A stretch of 64,000 bases of DNA from Seleniivibrio sp. (GTDB lineage: Bacteria; Chrysiogenota; Deferribacteres; Deferribacterales; Geovibrionaceae): assembly GCF_021209385.1 (NCBI RefSeq), contig NZ_JAJOIL010000037.1, forward strand, positions 124,001 to 188,000, given 5' to 3'. The notes below the pieces were generated by a model. That model searched no databases. It saw only the letters and a list, made by a program, of their open reading frames with translations, and was not told the origin of the DNA. Both the position numbers and the translations under genes were made by a program. Shown piece by piece: positions 17,330-25,811 of the stretch; the first letter of the stretch is position 1, and each line of letters starts with the position of its first letter.

Positions 17330-18859
17330 TTATTTACCTTTAACGTATTTAGCGGCATTTTCAGCAGCTATACGTCCTGAGTTGATGGCAAAACCGAATG
17401 TTCCGCCGCCAAGTTTCAGGTCATAGCTGTCGCCATACATACCGCCTGCGTCAAGACCGCCCGCATAGAGACCGGAAATTACCTCGCCGTCAACATCAAC
17501 AACTTCAGCTTTTTCGTTGATCTTAACACCGCCGAGTGTTCCCAGCGCTCTGGGGTGGAGCTTTGTCACATAGAAGGGAGCTTTTGATACTGAACGCAGA
17601 TATCTTGCGTTTTTGTGGTAAAGGTCGTCTTTGTGCATATCAGCCGCTTTATTGATGTCCGCAACTGTCTTTTTCAGAATTGCAGGATCAGCACCGATAG
17701 CTTTGGCAACCTCTTCGATTGTGTTGCATTTGAAAACGTTGCCATTCTTTTTGGCGAGTTCTTTATTGAATTCGTCATCAAGTTTGTCAAGTTTTGTTCC
17801 GTAAATTACCCATTCACCAAGGGGCATATCTATACCCTGATTGATGAACATCTGTCTTGAGTTGTCATCATAGATAGAGTAAGCGGTACCGCCTATTCTT
17901 TCCAGAGAGTTACCTGATTGAGGCCACTCTGTTATGTTTGACTCGTCAGTATATCTGTGACCTTTGGGGTCTACGAAAAGATAGGGCTGAACTGCCGCAG
18001 CGATAAGCTGTGATGCGGGGTGGAAACCTGCCAGACCGGGTCTGTATGACTGCATTACGTCAACGCCCTCTTCTGCTGCGCCTGCTTTCCATGCCATCTG
18101 GATACCGTCGCCCATTTTGCCTATCTGACCGATGAAGATCATTTCAGGATATCTGGAATATTTCTTCATCATCTCTTTGTTGTTCGCATATCCGCCGCTT
18201 GATATAAGAACGGCTTTAGCGTTAACTATTACCTTTTCGCCATCTTTTGTGGAACCGATGACTCCGGCAACTTTACCATCTTTTTTGATGATATCGTTTG
18301 CAGGTGTTTCAAGAAGAAGTGTACCGCCGTTGTTCACAAAAGTTTTTGTGAGAGCCATCATAACGGCTTTTCCATGGTGGTATGTTTTTCCGTCCTGTTC
18401 ATAGTCACCGACAACGTGCCATGTAAGGGGACCGCCGAAGCCGCCGACACCTATATATTCATACTGGATGCCGAACTGTTTCAGCCATTCGATGGTTTCA
18501 GCGGATTTGTTTACAAATGCACTGACCAGAGGAGCGTTTGCTCTCCAGTGGCTGTAGTCCATGATTGTTTTGAATGCGAACTCTTTTGAAACGTCGATAC
18601 CCTGCCTGATCTGAAGGCTGCTTTCAGCCGCGAAAAGACCTTCGGCAAAGTTACCTGTTCCGCCTGTTATTGCCTGTTTTTCCATGACAACAACTTTAAG
18701 ACCGAGCTGCTGAGCCTGAACAGCAGAGCTGAGACCTGTTGCACCGCCGCCGACGATGACGTAGTCTACATTGTAGACCTTGTCGGCATACGCGGGCATA
18801 CACATGACCAATGCAATGAAGAAAGTTAAGATTGCTTTGATTGATAAAAGACGGTTCAT
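17330..18859 (-). CDS. periplasmic FAD-dependent reductase of module C
   Basis: 509 residues: Sec signal peptide (to about AYA-D), VIVGGGATG near 34-42, ISSGGYAN near 222, HRYTDE near 309, LGTLGG near 456 and a FAD-binding GGMYGDSYDLKLGGG tail. It is closest to the module A flavoprotein: both have DYSHWRAN/DFHHWRAN and SAETIEWL-like blocks. The TTRD catalytic motif of fumarate reductase is absent (SNITE instead). It follows the cytochrome by 103 bases; the gap contains a perfect inverted repeat. Electrons would come from the cytochrome encoded at 18963-19304. Confidence 0.88.
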   Translation of the reverse strand: MNRLLSIKAILTFFIALVMCMPAYADKVYNVDYVIVGGGATGLSSAVQAQQLGLKVVVMEKQAITGGTGNFAEGLFAAESSLQIRQGIDVSKEFAFKTIMDYSHWRANAPLVSAFVNKSAETIEWLKQFGIQYEYIGVGGFGGPLTWHVVGDYEQDGKTYHHGKAVMMALTKTFVNNGGTLLLETPANDIIKKDGKVAGVIGSTKDGEKVIVNAKAVLISSGGYANNKEMMKKYSRYPEMIFIGQIGKMGDGIQMAWKAGAAEEGVDVMQSYRPGLAGFHPASQLIAAAVQPYLFVDPKGHRYTDESNITEWPQSGNSLERIGGTAYSIYDDNSRQMFINQGIDMPLGEWVIYGTKLDKLDDEFNKELAKKNGNVFKCNTIEEVAKAIGADPAILKKTVADINKAADMHKDDLYHKNARYLRSVSKAPFYVTKLHPRALGTLGGVKINEKAEVVDVDGEVISGLYAGGLDAGGMYGDSYDLKLGGGTFGFAINSGRIAAENAAKYVKGK

Positions 18860-18880
18860 TGTGTTACCTCACTTTATATT

Positions 18881-18898
18881 TTGTGTCCTTTGACACAA
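18881..18898. promoter_or_regulatory. inverted repeat in the cytochrome-flavoprotein gap of module C
   Basis: TTGTGTC-N4-GACACAA, a perfect 7+4+7 repeat, lies about 22 bases upstream of the flavoprotein ATG. It may be a protein-binding site giving a second promoter, or an RNA hairpin that controls flavoprotein translation. Confidence 0.5.
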
Positions 18899-18962
18899 GC
18901 TCACGTGTTAAACTGCCTGAAAAAAAATAGTCTCCCCCCTCTTTGTCCTCAAAGGACGGCTG

Positions 18963-19304
18963 TCATGGTACGATCAGCTCAAAGTTGTGACATGAAGCAC
19001 AAACCAGCTGTGATTGGGCGTGAATTTTGTGGCAGTCTCTGCAATCCACTTCGCCGAGATGCGAATCGTGCGGATTAACCTCTCCTCCTTTGGTAAGCTC
19101 TTTCACTTCCGCATAGCCGCCGTGGCACTCTTTGCAGGAGGTCACAGGAGCGGGTTTGTCGGGAGTATCAGTTTTGTGGCAGTCGGCACATGCCACGGCA
19201 GCCTCTTTGTGCTTGCCCTTAAGCTCATTTGCGTTGGCTGTGAAAACCAGCGCAAGAGCAGCCGCGAAGATAAAAACAAAAATGAATAAGTTAGAAGATC
19301 TCAT
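18963..19304 (-). CDS. small tetraheme cytochrome c of module C
   Basis: 113 residues, with a signal peptide (to about ANA-N) and four canonical heme sites: CADCH, CKECH, CRDCH, CASCH. The NPHDSHLGEVDC block with its His residues recurs in the module B and D cytochromes. Here the cytochrome gene precedes the flavoprotein, the reverse of modules A, B and D. First gene of the operon; the gap before it (19305-19529) holds FadR-type operator candidates. Predicted role: periplasmic electron carrier to the module C reductase. Confidence 0.92.
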   Translation of the reverse strand: MRSSNLFIFVFIFAAALALVFTANANELKGKHKEAAVACADCHKTDTPDKPAPVTSCKECHGGYAEVKELTKGGEVNPHDSHLGEVDCRDCHKIHAQSQLVCASCHNFELIVP

Positions 19305-19346
19305 TTCGCTTCTCCATTAAGATGAAATATATAACTATCATATGTC

Positions 19347-19410
19347 AAATGTATAACATTTAAAAAAGGCGTCGTCAATTCAAATGTCATATATTTTATA
19401 TAATACATTT
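19347..19410. promoter_or_regulatory. operator candidates for the FadR-type regulator of module C
   Basis: AAATGT-ATA-ACATTT (19347-19361) is a perfect palindrome. The same half-sites recur further apart as AAATGT (19382-19387) and ACATTT (19405-19410). Both lie between the divergent cytochrome and GntR genes. Four matching half-sites in 64 bases suggest cooperative binding, but the region is AT-rich, so chance is not excluded. Confidence 0.5.
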
Positions 19411-19529
19411 AAATATTAATGATTGAACGATTTCGCTTGAAAAACTCTTGAACTTATTTTAAAATTTTTGTTCTCATAATCAGTAATATGTATTATTAAT
19501 ATGATTGTCCTAATTTATTGGAGATTGTA

Positions 19530-20261
19530 GTGCCGACATTTACTCCTATTAAACAAGTAAAGGCTTCAGACGAAGTTTATAACCAATTGAAAGAAGCCAT
19601 TTTGACAGAGCAATACAAAGCCGGAGACAAGCTCCCTTCAGAAAGGGAACTTATTGAAATGTTTCAGGTCAGCCGTACCGTTGTCCGTGAAGCTATCAAA
19701 GTTCTCGAGGCAAACTCTTTCGTCGAAATTAAGCAGGGTTCAACAGGCGGGGCTTTCGTTCGACATATCACTTTTGAAAGGCTCAGCAATGCATGTTTCG
19801 ACCTTTTCATGTCCGGAAAAATGTCACTTCCGGAAATAGCTCAGGCAAGGATACTCATAGAACCGGCAGCCGCAAAACTTGCTGTCCGCAACTGTACCGA
19901 CGCAGACCTTGATAAAATAAAACAGATAGTAGAATCTGAACACACCTTATCCGGCGAAAACGACGACATGGTTTACAACCGTTCCCATCTACACTATCTC
20001 ATAGCGGAACTCACAGGAAACAGATTCCTTGAAGCCATTATAAAATCTCTCGCTATCCTCGTCCGCGAGGTAACGAAAGATCTGCAGCCCTCTTTCCACC
20101 CTGACAAAGTTCACCCGGCAGGCATGCACGACGAACTTCTGAGAGCTTTTCTTGACAGGAACGATGAAGCAGTTTTTAAAGCCATGCATGATCACCTTCA
20201 TGAATTCAGAGACAGGCTCATTGCGGCGGAAGAGAATTTCAGAACGCATTACTCCAAGTAA
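19530..20261 (+). CDS. FadR-subfamily GntR regulator of module C
   Basis: About 243 residues. An N-terminal winged HTH (YNQLKEAIL...GDKLPSERELIEMFQVSRTVVREAIKVLE) is followed by an all-helical FCD ligand domain with Asp/His residues able to bind metal and a carboxylate. GTG at 19530 is chosen because GGAG lies 6 bases ahead; the TTG at 19518 lacks an SD. FCD regulators usually sense small organic acids, which fits control of a reductase for an organic-acid acceptor. It is divergent from the module C operon, with the AlaX-like gene 5 bases downstream. Confidence 0.9.
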   Translation: MPTFTPIKQVKASDEVYNQLKEAILTEQYKAGDKLPSERELIEMFQVSRTVVREAIKVLEANSFVEIKQGSTGGAFVRHITFERLSNACFDLFMSGKMSLPEIAQARILIEPAAAKLAVRNCTDADLDKIKQIVESEHTLSGENDDMVYNRSHLHYLIAELTGNRFLEAIIKSLAILVREVTKDLQPSFHPDKVHPAGMHDELLRAFLDRNDEAVFKAMHDHLHEFRDRLIAAEENFRTHYSK

Positions 20262-20266
20262 CAGCT

Positions 20267-20911
20267 ATGCCGGTTGAAAAACTATTCTGGAAAGACCCCT
20301 ATCTTACAAAATGCACAGGACTGATCATGTCTGTGGATGGCGACAGGATAACACTCAGCCATACCGTCGCTTATGCTTTCGAGGGCGGACAACAGTCCGA
20401 CATCGGAACAATAGGCGGATTTGAGATATTGCAGGCGGAACGGGACGGTTTTGAGATATTTTATACACTTCCGCAGAACCATACACTCTGCCTTGGCGAC
20501 AACGTTGAAGTGTGCATAGACTGGGAAAAGCGATACAGGATCATGAAACTGCACTTTGCTGCGGAACTGGTTCTTGAGCTTGTTTATCAGAACTTCGGAC
20601 ACCCTGAAAAAATCGGCGCTAATATAACTTATGACAAAGCGCGTGTGGATTTCATGTGGGATGGCAACATTTCATCAACTTTTGAGTTTCTGAATGATGA
20701 ACTGGCAAAGATGATCACGGCGGATCATAAAATAATCTGTGATTTTGACGACGTTAAGAACGAACACCGTTTCTGGCGTATAGACGGCTTCGCGCAGGTT
20801 CCATGCGGCGGAACTCATATCAGAAGCACAAAGGAGATAGGCGGGCTGACCCTTAAACGTGTCAACCCCGGCAAAGGCAAAGAACGTATTGAAATATATC
20901 TTGCTGATTAA
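20267..20911 (+). CDS. AlaX-like alanyl-tRNA editing protein
   Basis: 214 residues resembling the editing half of alanyl-tRNA synthetase. One metal-site half appears as KLHFAAEL (an H-x-x-x-E in place of HxxxH) and the other as CGGTHIRST (C-x-x-x-H). AlaX proteins hydrolyse Ser-tRNA(Ala) or Gly-tRNA(Ala) in trans. The second His of the first motif appears replaced, so activity may be altered. The ATG is 5 bases after the GntR stop, so the two are probably co-transcribed although a functional tie is not obvious. Its stop overlaps the stop of the convergent lipoprotein gene. Confidence 0.85.
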   Translation: MPVEKLFWKDPYLTKCTGLIMSVDGDRITLSHTVAYAFEGGQQSDIGTIGGFEILQAERDGFEIFYTLPQNHTLCLGDNVEVCIDWEKRYRIMKLHFAAELVLELVYQNFGHPEKIGANITYDKARVDFMWDGNISSTFEFLNDELAKMITADHKIICDFDDVKNEHRFWRIDGFAQVPCGGTHIRSTKEIGGLTLKRVNPGKGKERIEIYLAD

Positions 20912-21249
20912 TTACCTTTAGGAGCCTCTTCTTTATCTTTAGAGGCGCCGTTCATCATCTTTTTCATGTTATCCATAAGACCGACAACGACCTGTTTGTA
21001 ATCTTTGAACATATTGACCAGAGTGTCGTAGCTTTCACCAAGCTGTTTTGACTGTCTCTGTGAGCGTTCAAGCGCCTCTTTTGTTTCGCTGAGCTCTTTT
21101 TCCAGCTTTGCAATACGCTCGGAATCACTCTTCTGCTGAATCTCCAGCGCTTCCAGTCTCGTCTGGTCAGCAGGGGCAACAGAAGCGGTCTGGGCGCCGC
21201 ATCCTGCCACAAGTGCGGCAAATATCAGGGCAGCTATATATTTTTTCAT
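20908..21249 (-). CDS. small coiled-coil lipoprotein
   Basis: 113 residues with a lipoprotein signal (LVAGC, modified Cys about residue 17) and a long Glu/Lys/Leu-rich coiled coil (about 27-75). The tail contains YDTLVNMFKDY and ends in a charged stretch. GGAG lies 8 bases before the ATG. Function unknown; an outer-membrane-anchored oligomer similar in style to Lpp is possible but not shown. Confidence 0.7.
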   Translation of the reverse strand: MKKYIAALIFAALVAGCGAQTASVAPADQTRLEALEIQQKSDSERIAKLEKELSETKEALERSQRQSKQLGESYDTLVNMFKDYKQVVVGLMDNMKKMMNGASKDKEEAPKGN

Positions 21250-21331
21250 ATCAATATCTCCGTATATGGTTTATGGTAATCTATCACTGGGGAAAATGTA
21301 TATCAAGCGCAAGTTTGAATATGTTTAGTTA

Positions 21332-21360
21332 TTGACATCAGAAAGTCTTTCTGATAGTCT
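21332..21360 (+). promoter_or_regulatory. rpsT promoter with a palindromic spacer
   Basis: TTGACA (21332-21337) is a perfect -35 box. The 17-base spacer is itself a perfect palindrome, TCAGAAAG-T-CTTTCTGA (21338-21354). A weak -10 (TAGTCT) follows, about 35 bases before the rpsT GTG. Confidence 0.5.
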
Positions 21361-21394
21361 TATCCGCTCATAAGAATAAATAGAGGTGAATGAC

Positions 21395-21665
21395 GTGGCT
21401 CACACAATTTCTGCACTGAAAAGAATCCGTCAGAGCGAAAAAAGAAATCTTAGAAACAAGTCATACAAGTCTAAAATGAGAACTATGGTTAAAAAAGTTT
21501 GCCGCCGCTGCTCAAACAGGCGACGCACAAACTTCTGAAGCAGCTTTCAAAGCCGCTACTGCAACTATAGCTTCTATCGGATCTAAAGGCGTTATCCACA
21601 AAAACCAAGTGGCTCGCCGTCAGTCCAGACTTGCTAAGAAGCTTAACGCTCTTAAAACTGCTTAA
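21395..21665 (+). CDS. rpsT: 30S ribosomal protein S20, with a +1 frameshift as given
   Basis: The reading frame starts at GTG 21395 (AGAGGTGA ahead) as V-A-H-T-I-S-A-L-K-R-I-R-Q, a clear S20 start, and runs to about base 21500. It then shifts one base and continues as AAAQTGDAQTSEAAF... to K-T-A and TAA at 21663-21665. Removing one T from the TTT at 21498-21500 restores an 89-residue protein of normal S20 length. S20 binds 16S rRNA in the small subunit. A broken rpsT would impair growth, so a base-calling error is the simplest explanation. A strong terminator follows. Confidence 0.9.
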
Positions 21666-21689
21666 TAGCTTTATCAAACAAGTTATGCA

Positions 21690-21719
21690 AAGCCGAAATT
21701 CCGTGAAGGATTTCGGCTT
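21690..21719 (+). terminator. rpsT terminator
   Basis: Stem AAGCCGAAAT / ATTTCGGCTT with a 10-base loop, followed by a T-run. Confidence 0.9.
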
Positions 21720-21734
21720 TTTTGCGTTGCGCGT

Positions 21735-22634
21735 ATGAAAATAGCGGCTGTTAAAACAGGTGCCATAGGCGACCTTATCCAGATAACCCCAGCCCTTGCA
21801 GCTCTACGCAAAAAATATCCAGAAAGCGAAATCTCTCTCATCTGCGGCGCAGAATACGCCCATGTGCTGAAAAAGCATAAGTTGATAGACAACATAGTTA
21901 CTTTCAGCTCCAAAAGGCTTTACAGCCAGCTCATGCCTTTTGAAGCCCTGCATATCGCCAGCCTGCTCAGTCAATTTGACAAAGCATATATATTCCATAC
22001 AGACCAGAAGTGGCACTTTCTGGCAAAAATATCAGGCACTGACTGCGCCTGTTCAGCGAAAAAATCAGGCACGTCAAGGCATCTATGGCATCTTAAAACT
22101 GTCGGCATGGGATATGATTTCGGGTACTCATTTCAGCCGGAAGAATCAACATCTGAACTGCCAGAAAAACCATACATAGCTATTTCAGCTGGCGGAGGCA
22201 AAAATTTCCGCAGGTATACCCCACAAAAGATATGGGACAAACAGGCGGAACTGGCACTCAGAATAGCGAATGAAACGGATTATTGCGTAGCTCTGCTGGG
22301 AATTGAAGAGGAAAAGCTGAACGTCAGCCATCCTAAAATTTATGATTATACAGGCAGAACAAGCCTTTCAGACTGTTTTCACATAATCAGCAGAGCCGAA
22401 AGATATATAGGCTACGACAGCGGGCTTACACACCTTGCCGCATGCACACAAACGCCGATAACGGCTCTGTTCGGTGCCACAGACCCGAAAGAGTGTATGC
22501 CGCCTGTTCGAGGCAGAATAATAATGTCGCACCTGCCATGCGCCCCATGCGAAAAGGACGGAAAACACGCCTGCAAAAAAAATCTCTGCATGCAGGAGAT
22601 CAGCGTTGAAAATGTTTTTGAAACGATAAGATAA
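21735..22634 (+). CDS. glycosyltransferase family 9 (heptosyltransferase-like)
   Basis: 299 residues. The N-terminal IAAVKTGAIGDLIQITPALAALRKKYP and the C-terminal YIGYDSGLTHLAACTQTPITALFGATDP are the two signatures of GT9 ADP-heptose:LPS heptosyltransferases (WaaC/WaaF/WaaQ type). It probably adds a heptose or related sugar to the lipopolysaccharide core at the inner membrane. It is somewhat short for the family, and the C-terminal Cys-rich stretch (CAPCEKDGKHACKKNLC) resembles that of several GT9 members. It starts 15 bases after the rpsT terminator, without a clear SD. Confidence 0.88.
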   Translation: MKIAAVKTGAIGDLIQITPALAALRKKYPESEISLICGAEYAHVLKKHKLIDNIVTFSSKRLYSQLMPFEALHIASLLSQFDKAYIFHTDQKWHFLAKISGTDCACSAKKSGTSRHLWHLKTVGMGYDFGYSFQPEESTSELPEKPYIAISAGGGKNFRRYTPQKIWDKQAELALRIANETDYCVALLGIEEEKLNVSHPKIYDYTGRTSLSDCFHIISRAERYIGYDSGLTHLAACTQTPITALFGATDPKECMPPVRGRIIMSHLPCAPCEKDGKHACKKNLCMQEISVENVFETIR

Positions 22635-22732
22635 AGGATCTGCCGAAACAGAGCCTTCATTTAAGCCTACGTTCTGCTGTCGCAGACCTGATATACAAAA
22701 TATGTGATTTGCATAACATTCACATCTATACG

Positions 22733-23170
22733 CTATTTCACTTCAATACGGTCTTTGTGGTACAGGACGTTAGTGCGTATCCAGTATACGTTGCCGCCTG
22801 TGTAGCCGCAGCCGCCGTTAGCCGCTGAATCAGTAAGATTCTGATAAGACTCCTGAGCGCGGGGTCCGGGACATATGAGTACGACAATCTTATCTTTCGG
22901 TATCAAAGACAAAGCCTTTTCACATCCGCCGTCTTCATAGAAAACGTCAGGGTCAAGATGACCTATAGTGTCAGTATGCTGTTTATTATAAAATGAAATT
23001 GGGCGGGCATCCATAAAGACAACGTTGTCAGTATTACCATTTTTCAGAATATCCATGACCCATCTTTTTGAAACAGAGCCCTCCTGCTCGCCTTTTTCAA
23101 CATCCTGAACCGTGCCTGCATAAACTGCAAAAGAAAAGAGCATCAGAAGAACAGATATTATTTGTTTCAT
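22733..23170 (-). CDS. periplasmic rhodanese-like protein
   Basis: 145 residues with a Sec signal peptide (VYA-G) and a single rhodanese fold: VVFMDARPISFYNKQHTDTIGH, then VVLICPGPRAQESYQ. The Cys in the loop fits a sulfur-transfer site, but the loop is CPGPRA rather than the usual C-R-x-G-x-R, so the substrate may differ. Two extra Cys (EDGGC and NGGCGY) flank the core. Stand-alone gene; role in sulfur or selenium transfer is only a guess. Confidence 0.75.
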   Translation of the reverse strand: MKQIISVLLMLFSFAVYAGTVQDVEKGEQEGSVSKRWVMDILKNGNTDNVVFMDARPISFYNKQHTDTIGHLDPDVFYEDGGCEKALSLIPKDKIVVLICPGPRAQESYQNLTDSAANGGCGYTGGNVYWIRTNVLYHKDRIEVK

Positions 23171-23399
23171 CAGAGCACCTGCAAATAAATATTTGATTAT
23201 ATTATAATGGATATATCATTTAAGCATTTCAATCAAAAAATAGGATGGCTTGTAACCCTCCCATACAATAGTTCCAAAAAATAGCCAGAGTTCTTACATA
23301 TACAAAACGCACTATTTCACATATTATTGCAATTTATTGACATTATTACGCATTTTATTTCATATTGACACACGCAACAACGCCATCTATATTACTTTC

Positions 23400-23735
23400 A
23401 TGAACTACTACAACCTAACTGACAAAGCCATTGTAAATGAAATTGGAGAAAGACTCAAAACTGCTCGCATCAACAGAAACATGTCACAGGACACCCTTGC
23501 CGCGAAGTCCGGCATATCATTGCGCACACTCCAGAATATAGAATCCGGAAACACATCATCCAAGATAAGTAACATCATAGCCATAATGCGAACGCTTGAG
23601 ATGCTTGACCAGCTCGACAACTTTATCCCAACACAGCTTGTAAGCCCCATAGCGTTAGCTGAGATGAAGGGTAAACAGAGACAAAGAGCGTCAAAACAGA
23701 AAAAAACAGCAAAACAGGATGAATCCGAATGGTAA
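23400..23735 (+). CDS. HipB-type antitoxin (HTH, Xre family)
   Basis: About 111 residues from ATG 23400 (the frame extends upstream to 23337 without an SD). The HTH core runs from IGERLKTARINRNMSQDTLAAKSGISLRTLQNIESGNTSSKI. A basic tail follows. It overlaps the next gene by the ATGGTAA junction, so the pair is translationally coupled. By analogy with HipB it represses the operon and neutralises the kinase. Confidence 0.88.
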   Translation: MNYYNLTDKAIVNEIGERLKTARINRNMSQDTLAAKSGISLRTLQNIESGNTSSKISNIIAIMRTLEMLDQLDNFIPTQLVSPIALAEMKGKQRQRASKQKKTAKQDESEW

Positions 23736-25006
23736 ACATCGCTACAGTTAATTTATGGAACAAAAGAATAGGCGCGGTGTCATGGGATGCCGACAGACAG
23801 GTTGCTCTGTTTCAATATTATCCTGACTTTGCGAACAACAGCGTTCGCGAACCATCACCTATTACAATGCCCGCAAACGGAGCGCAGAACACAATATACC
23901 AATTCCAGGCATTACCAAAAGACACGTTTCAAGGGCTGCCCGGAATGCTTGCGGACTCTTTGCCGGATAAGTTCGGAAACACAATCCTTGATGAATGGTT
24001 AAGCAGAACCGGCAGAACAAAAGCCGACATGAACCCAGTAGAAAAACTTTGCTATATAGGCAACAGAGGCATGGGTGCTCTGGAGTATTCCCCTGCCCTG
24101 CACGAACGTTCCAACGCTGCAAAAATAGATATCGAAGAGATGACAGCTCTTGTCGCAAATATCCTGTCAAGACGCGAACAACTGAAAACTTCCGCTGATT
24201 CAGCAGAAATGATGAAAGATATTCTTGCCATAGGGACTTCCGCAGGTGGTGCGAGAGCCAAGGCTGTGATAGCCGTAAACGACAAGACCGGAGAAATCAT
24301 ATCCGGACAGGTTGCAGTTCCTGAAGGTTTTACCCACACACTGCTTAAATTCGATGGTGTTGACCAATCCATCAGCCCGCAAGGATTAGGTCGTATAGAA
24401 TATGCATATTACAAAATGGCTCTGGACTGCGGTATCGTTATGTCAGAGTGCCGTCTGCTCGAAATAGGCAACCATGCACATTTCATGACAAAGCGTTTCG
24501 ACAGACAAGGCAACAAAAAGCTACATATGCAGTCTTTGTGCGGACTTGCCCATTTCGACTTCAATAATCCGACCGCCTACTCATATGAGGATGCTTTTCA
24601 GGTAATGAGAAGTCTGCGCTTGCCATATGGCGATGCGGAGCAGATGTTCAGGAGAATGGTGTTTAACGTACTGACATATAACAGAGACGATCACACCAAA
24701 AACATAGCTTTCCTGATGAACGAACAGGGGCAGTGGTCTTTAGCTCCGGCATTCGACATGACATTCAGTTATAAGCCAGACAGCATATGGGTCAGCAGAC
24801 ACCAGATGTCTGTAAACGGCAAACGAGACAACATCACAGAAACTGACATACTCGCAATCGCAAACACAATGAATATCAAAAAACCGAAGGCTATTTTTGA
24901 ACAAATACAAAGCGTAGTCATAAACTGGCTGGATTATGCAAAAGACACTGGAGTCTCTGGACCTGCGACACAGGAAATCTTCAAATTTATTAAATCCAAG
25001 GATTAA
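23729..25006 (+). CDS. HipA-family Ser/Thr kinase toxin
   Basis: 425 residues. The kinase core shows the ATP-loop region GTSAGGARAKA near 170 and the catalytic stretch NRDDHTKNIAF near 315, then AFDMTFS with the metal-binding Asp. In E. coli HipA phosphorylates glutamyl-tRNA synthetase and induces persistence; the target here is not known. Catalytic motifs are intact, so an active toxin is likely. IS21-like terminal repeats lie 75 bases downstream, consistent with an accessory locus. Confidence 0.9.
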   Translation: MVNIATVNLWNKRIGAVSWDADRQVALFQYYPDFANNSVREPSPITMPANGAQNTIYQFQALPKDTFQGLPGMLADSLPDKFGNTILDEWLSRTGRTKADMNPVEKLCYIGNRGMGALEYSPALHERSNAAKIDIEEMTALVANILSRREQLKTSADSAEMMKDILAIGTSAGGARAKAVIAVNDKTGEIISGQVAVPEGFTHTLLKFDGVDQSISPQGLGRIEYAYYKMALDCGIVMSECRLLEIGNHAHFMTKRFDRQGNKKLHMQSLCGLAHFDFNNPTAYSYEDAFQVMRSLRLPYGDAEQMFRRMVFNVLTYNRDDHTKNIAFLMNEQGQWSLAPAFDMTFSYKPDSIWVSRHQMSVNGKRDNITETDILAIANTMNIKKPKAIFEQIQSVVINWLDYAKDTGVSGPATQEIFKFIKSKD

Positions 25007-25080
25007 GGATGACCGCATTATTATAAATACGCAGTTCTAGTCATATTCTTTGATGCTTTCCAAATTATATAAAACTCAAA

Positions 25081-25140
25081 CTGTCAAACTAAATAGAAAA
25101 TTGTCAGACTAATTAGAAAAATGTCGAACTTGATTAGAAA
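25081..25140. repeat. three tandem ~20-base repeats, IS21-like terminus
   Basis: Units begin at 25081, 25101 and 25121 and share TGTC-R-R-ACT...TAGAAA. The reverse complement, TTTCTAATYA...GACA repeated, resembles the multiple terminal repeats of IS21-family elements where the transposase binds. No istA or istB is present nearby, so this would be a solitary end or a relic. The family link is from memory of end sequences, not a search. Confidence 0.5.
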
Positions 25141-25166
25141 GGTACAAAAGACTCTGAAAATAGGAC

Positions 25167-25188
25167 GGGGGTGCATCATCACACCCCC
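25167..25188 (-). terminator. terminator of the gene at 25249-25650
   Basis: Stem GGGGGTG / CACCCCC with an 8-base loop. On the - strand it is followed by CCGTCCTATTTT. Placed about 60 bases after the stop. Confidence 0.6.
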
Positions 25189-25248
25189 AGGACAGTATTT
25201 CGTGAACAAGTCACGCTTTCGACGCCGTGTTTAAAGACATACGCGAGG

Positions 25249-25650
25249 TCAAACGACAGTAAATCTCCAGAGGAGCTGCCTGATACGCTCGCAAAACCGT
25301 CTGTCATAGCCGTTTGCAGACATAAGACTCAGGCGGTTCAGTCTGTATCGAACATAATCTTTGAAACTGCATTTGTTTTCTGCGAGAAACCTTTGCTTCT
25401 GGTCTGCGAACATTCCTGAAGCCGCCATCATCGGCAGTGTGATTATCTGGAAGTAAATAAAGTCCATCTCTCTGTTTGAAATGGAATCGTCGCTTGCCAG
25501 ATCAACCAGCATATCCATCGCTTTTTCGGGCAGAGCTTCGGGGAAGTCGTAAACCCTGTCTAAAATCCTTTCCTCGGGTGCAGCCACATGAATGTCGAAT
25601 CCGTATTCAACTCCGTGACCGTTCACCTTTGTTGCTGCAAGTTGTGCCAT
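25249..25650 (-). CDS. hypothetical protein, 133 residues
   Basis: I do not recognise this protein. It has no signal peptide. The middle is helical (ALPEKAMDMLVDLASDDSISNREMDFIYFQIITLPMMAASGMFADQ) and the C-terminus is Arg-rich. It is a likely soluble cytoplasmic protein. It lies between the hipBA locus and the metE riboswitch, and its codon use looks like the neighbours. Confidence 0.6.
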   Translation of the reverse strand: MAQLAATKVNGHGVEYGFDIHVAAPEERILDRVYDFPEALPEKAMDMLVDLASDDSISNREMDFIYFQIITLPMMAASGMFADQKQRFLAENKCSFKDYVRYRLNRLSLMSANGYDRRFCERIRQLLWRFTVV

Positions 25651-25811
25651 TTTCTTGCCCCCGATATTTGTTACGAATAATACATATCAAAACGCATGCC
25701 AAAAAAATGGTCAAAAAACAGGCAAAATATGGAGTAAATTACCCCCTTTTATAAACGGAAGGAAAAAACTGCCGGAAAAATTTTCTTTTGATTTTTTAAA
25801 TTAAAGAGGAT

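Noticed and set aside
17272-17358. Longer N-terminus of the module C porin
   Set aside because: It would run back through an intercistronic hairpin; GGAGG and a signal peptide mark 17271.
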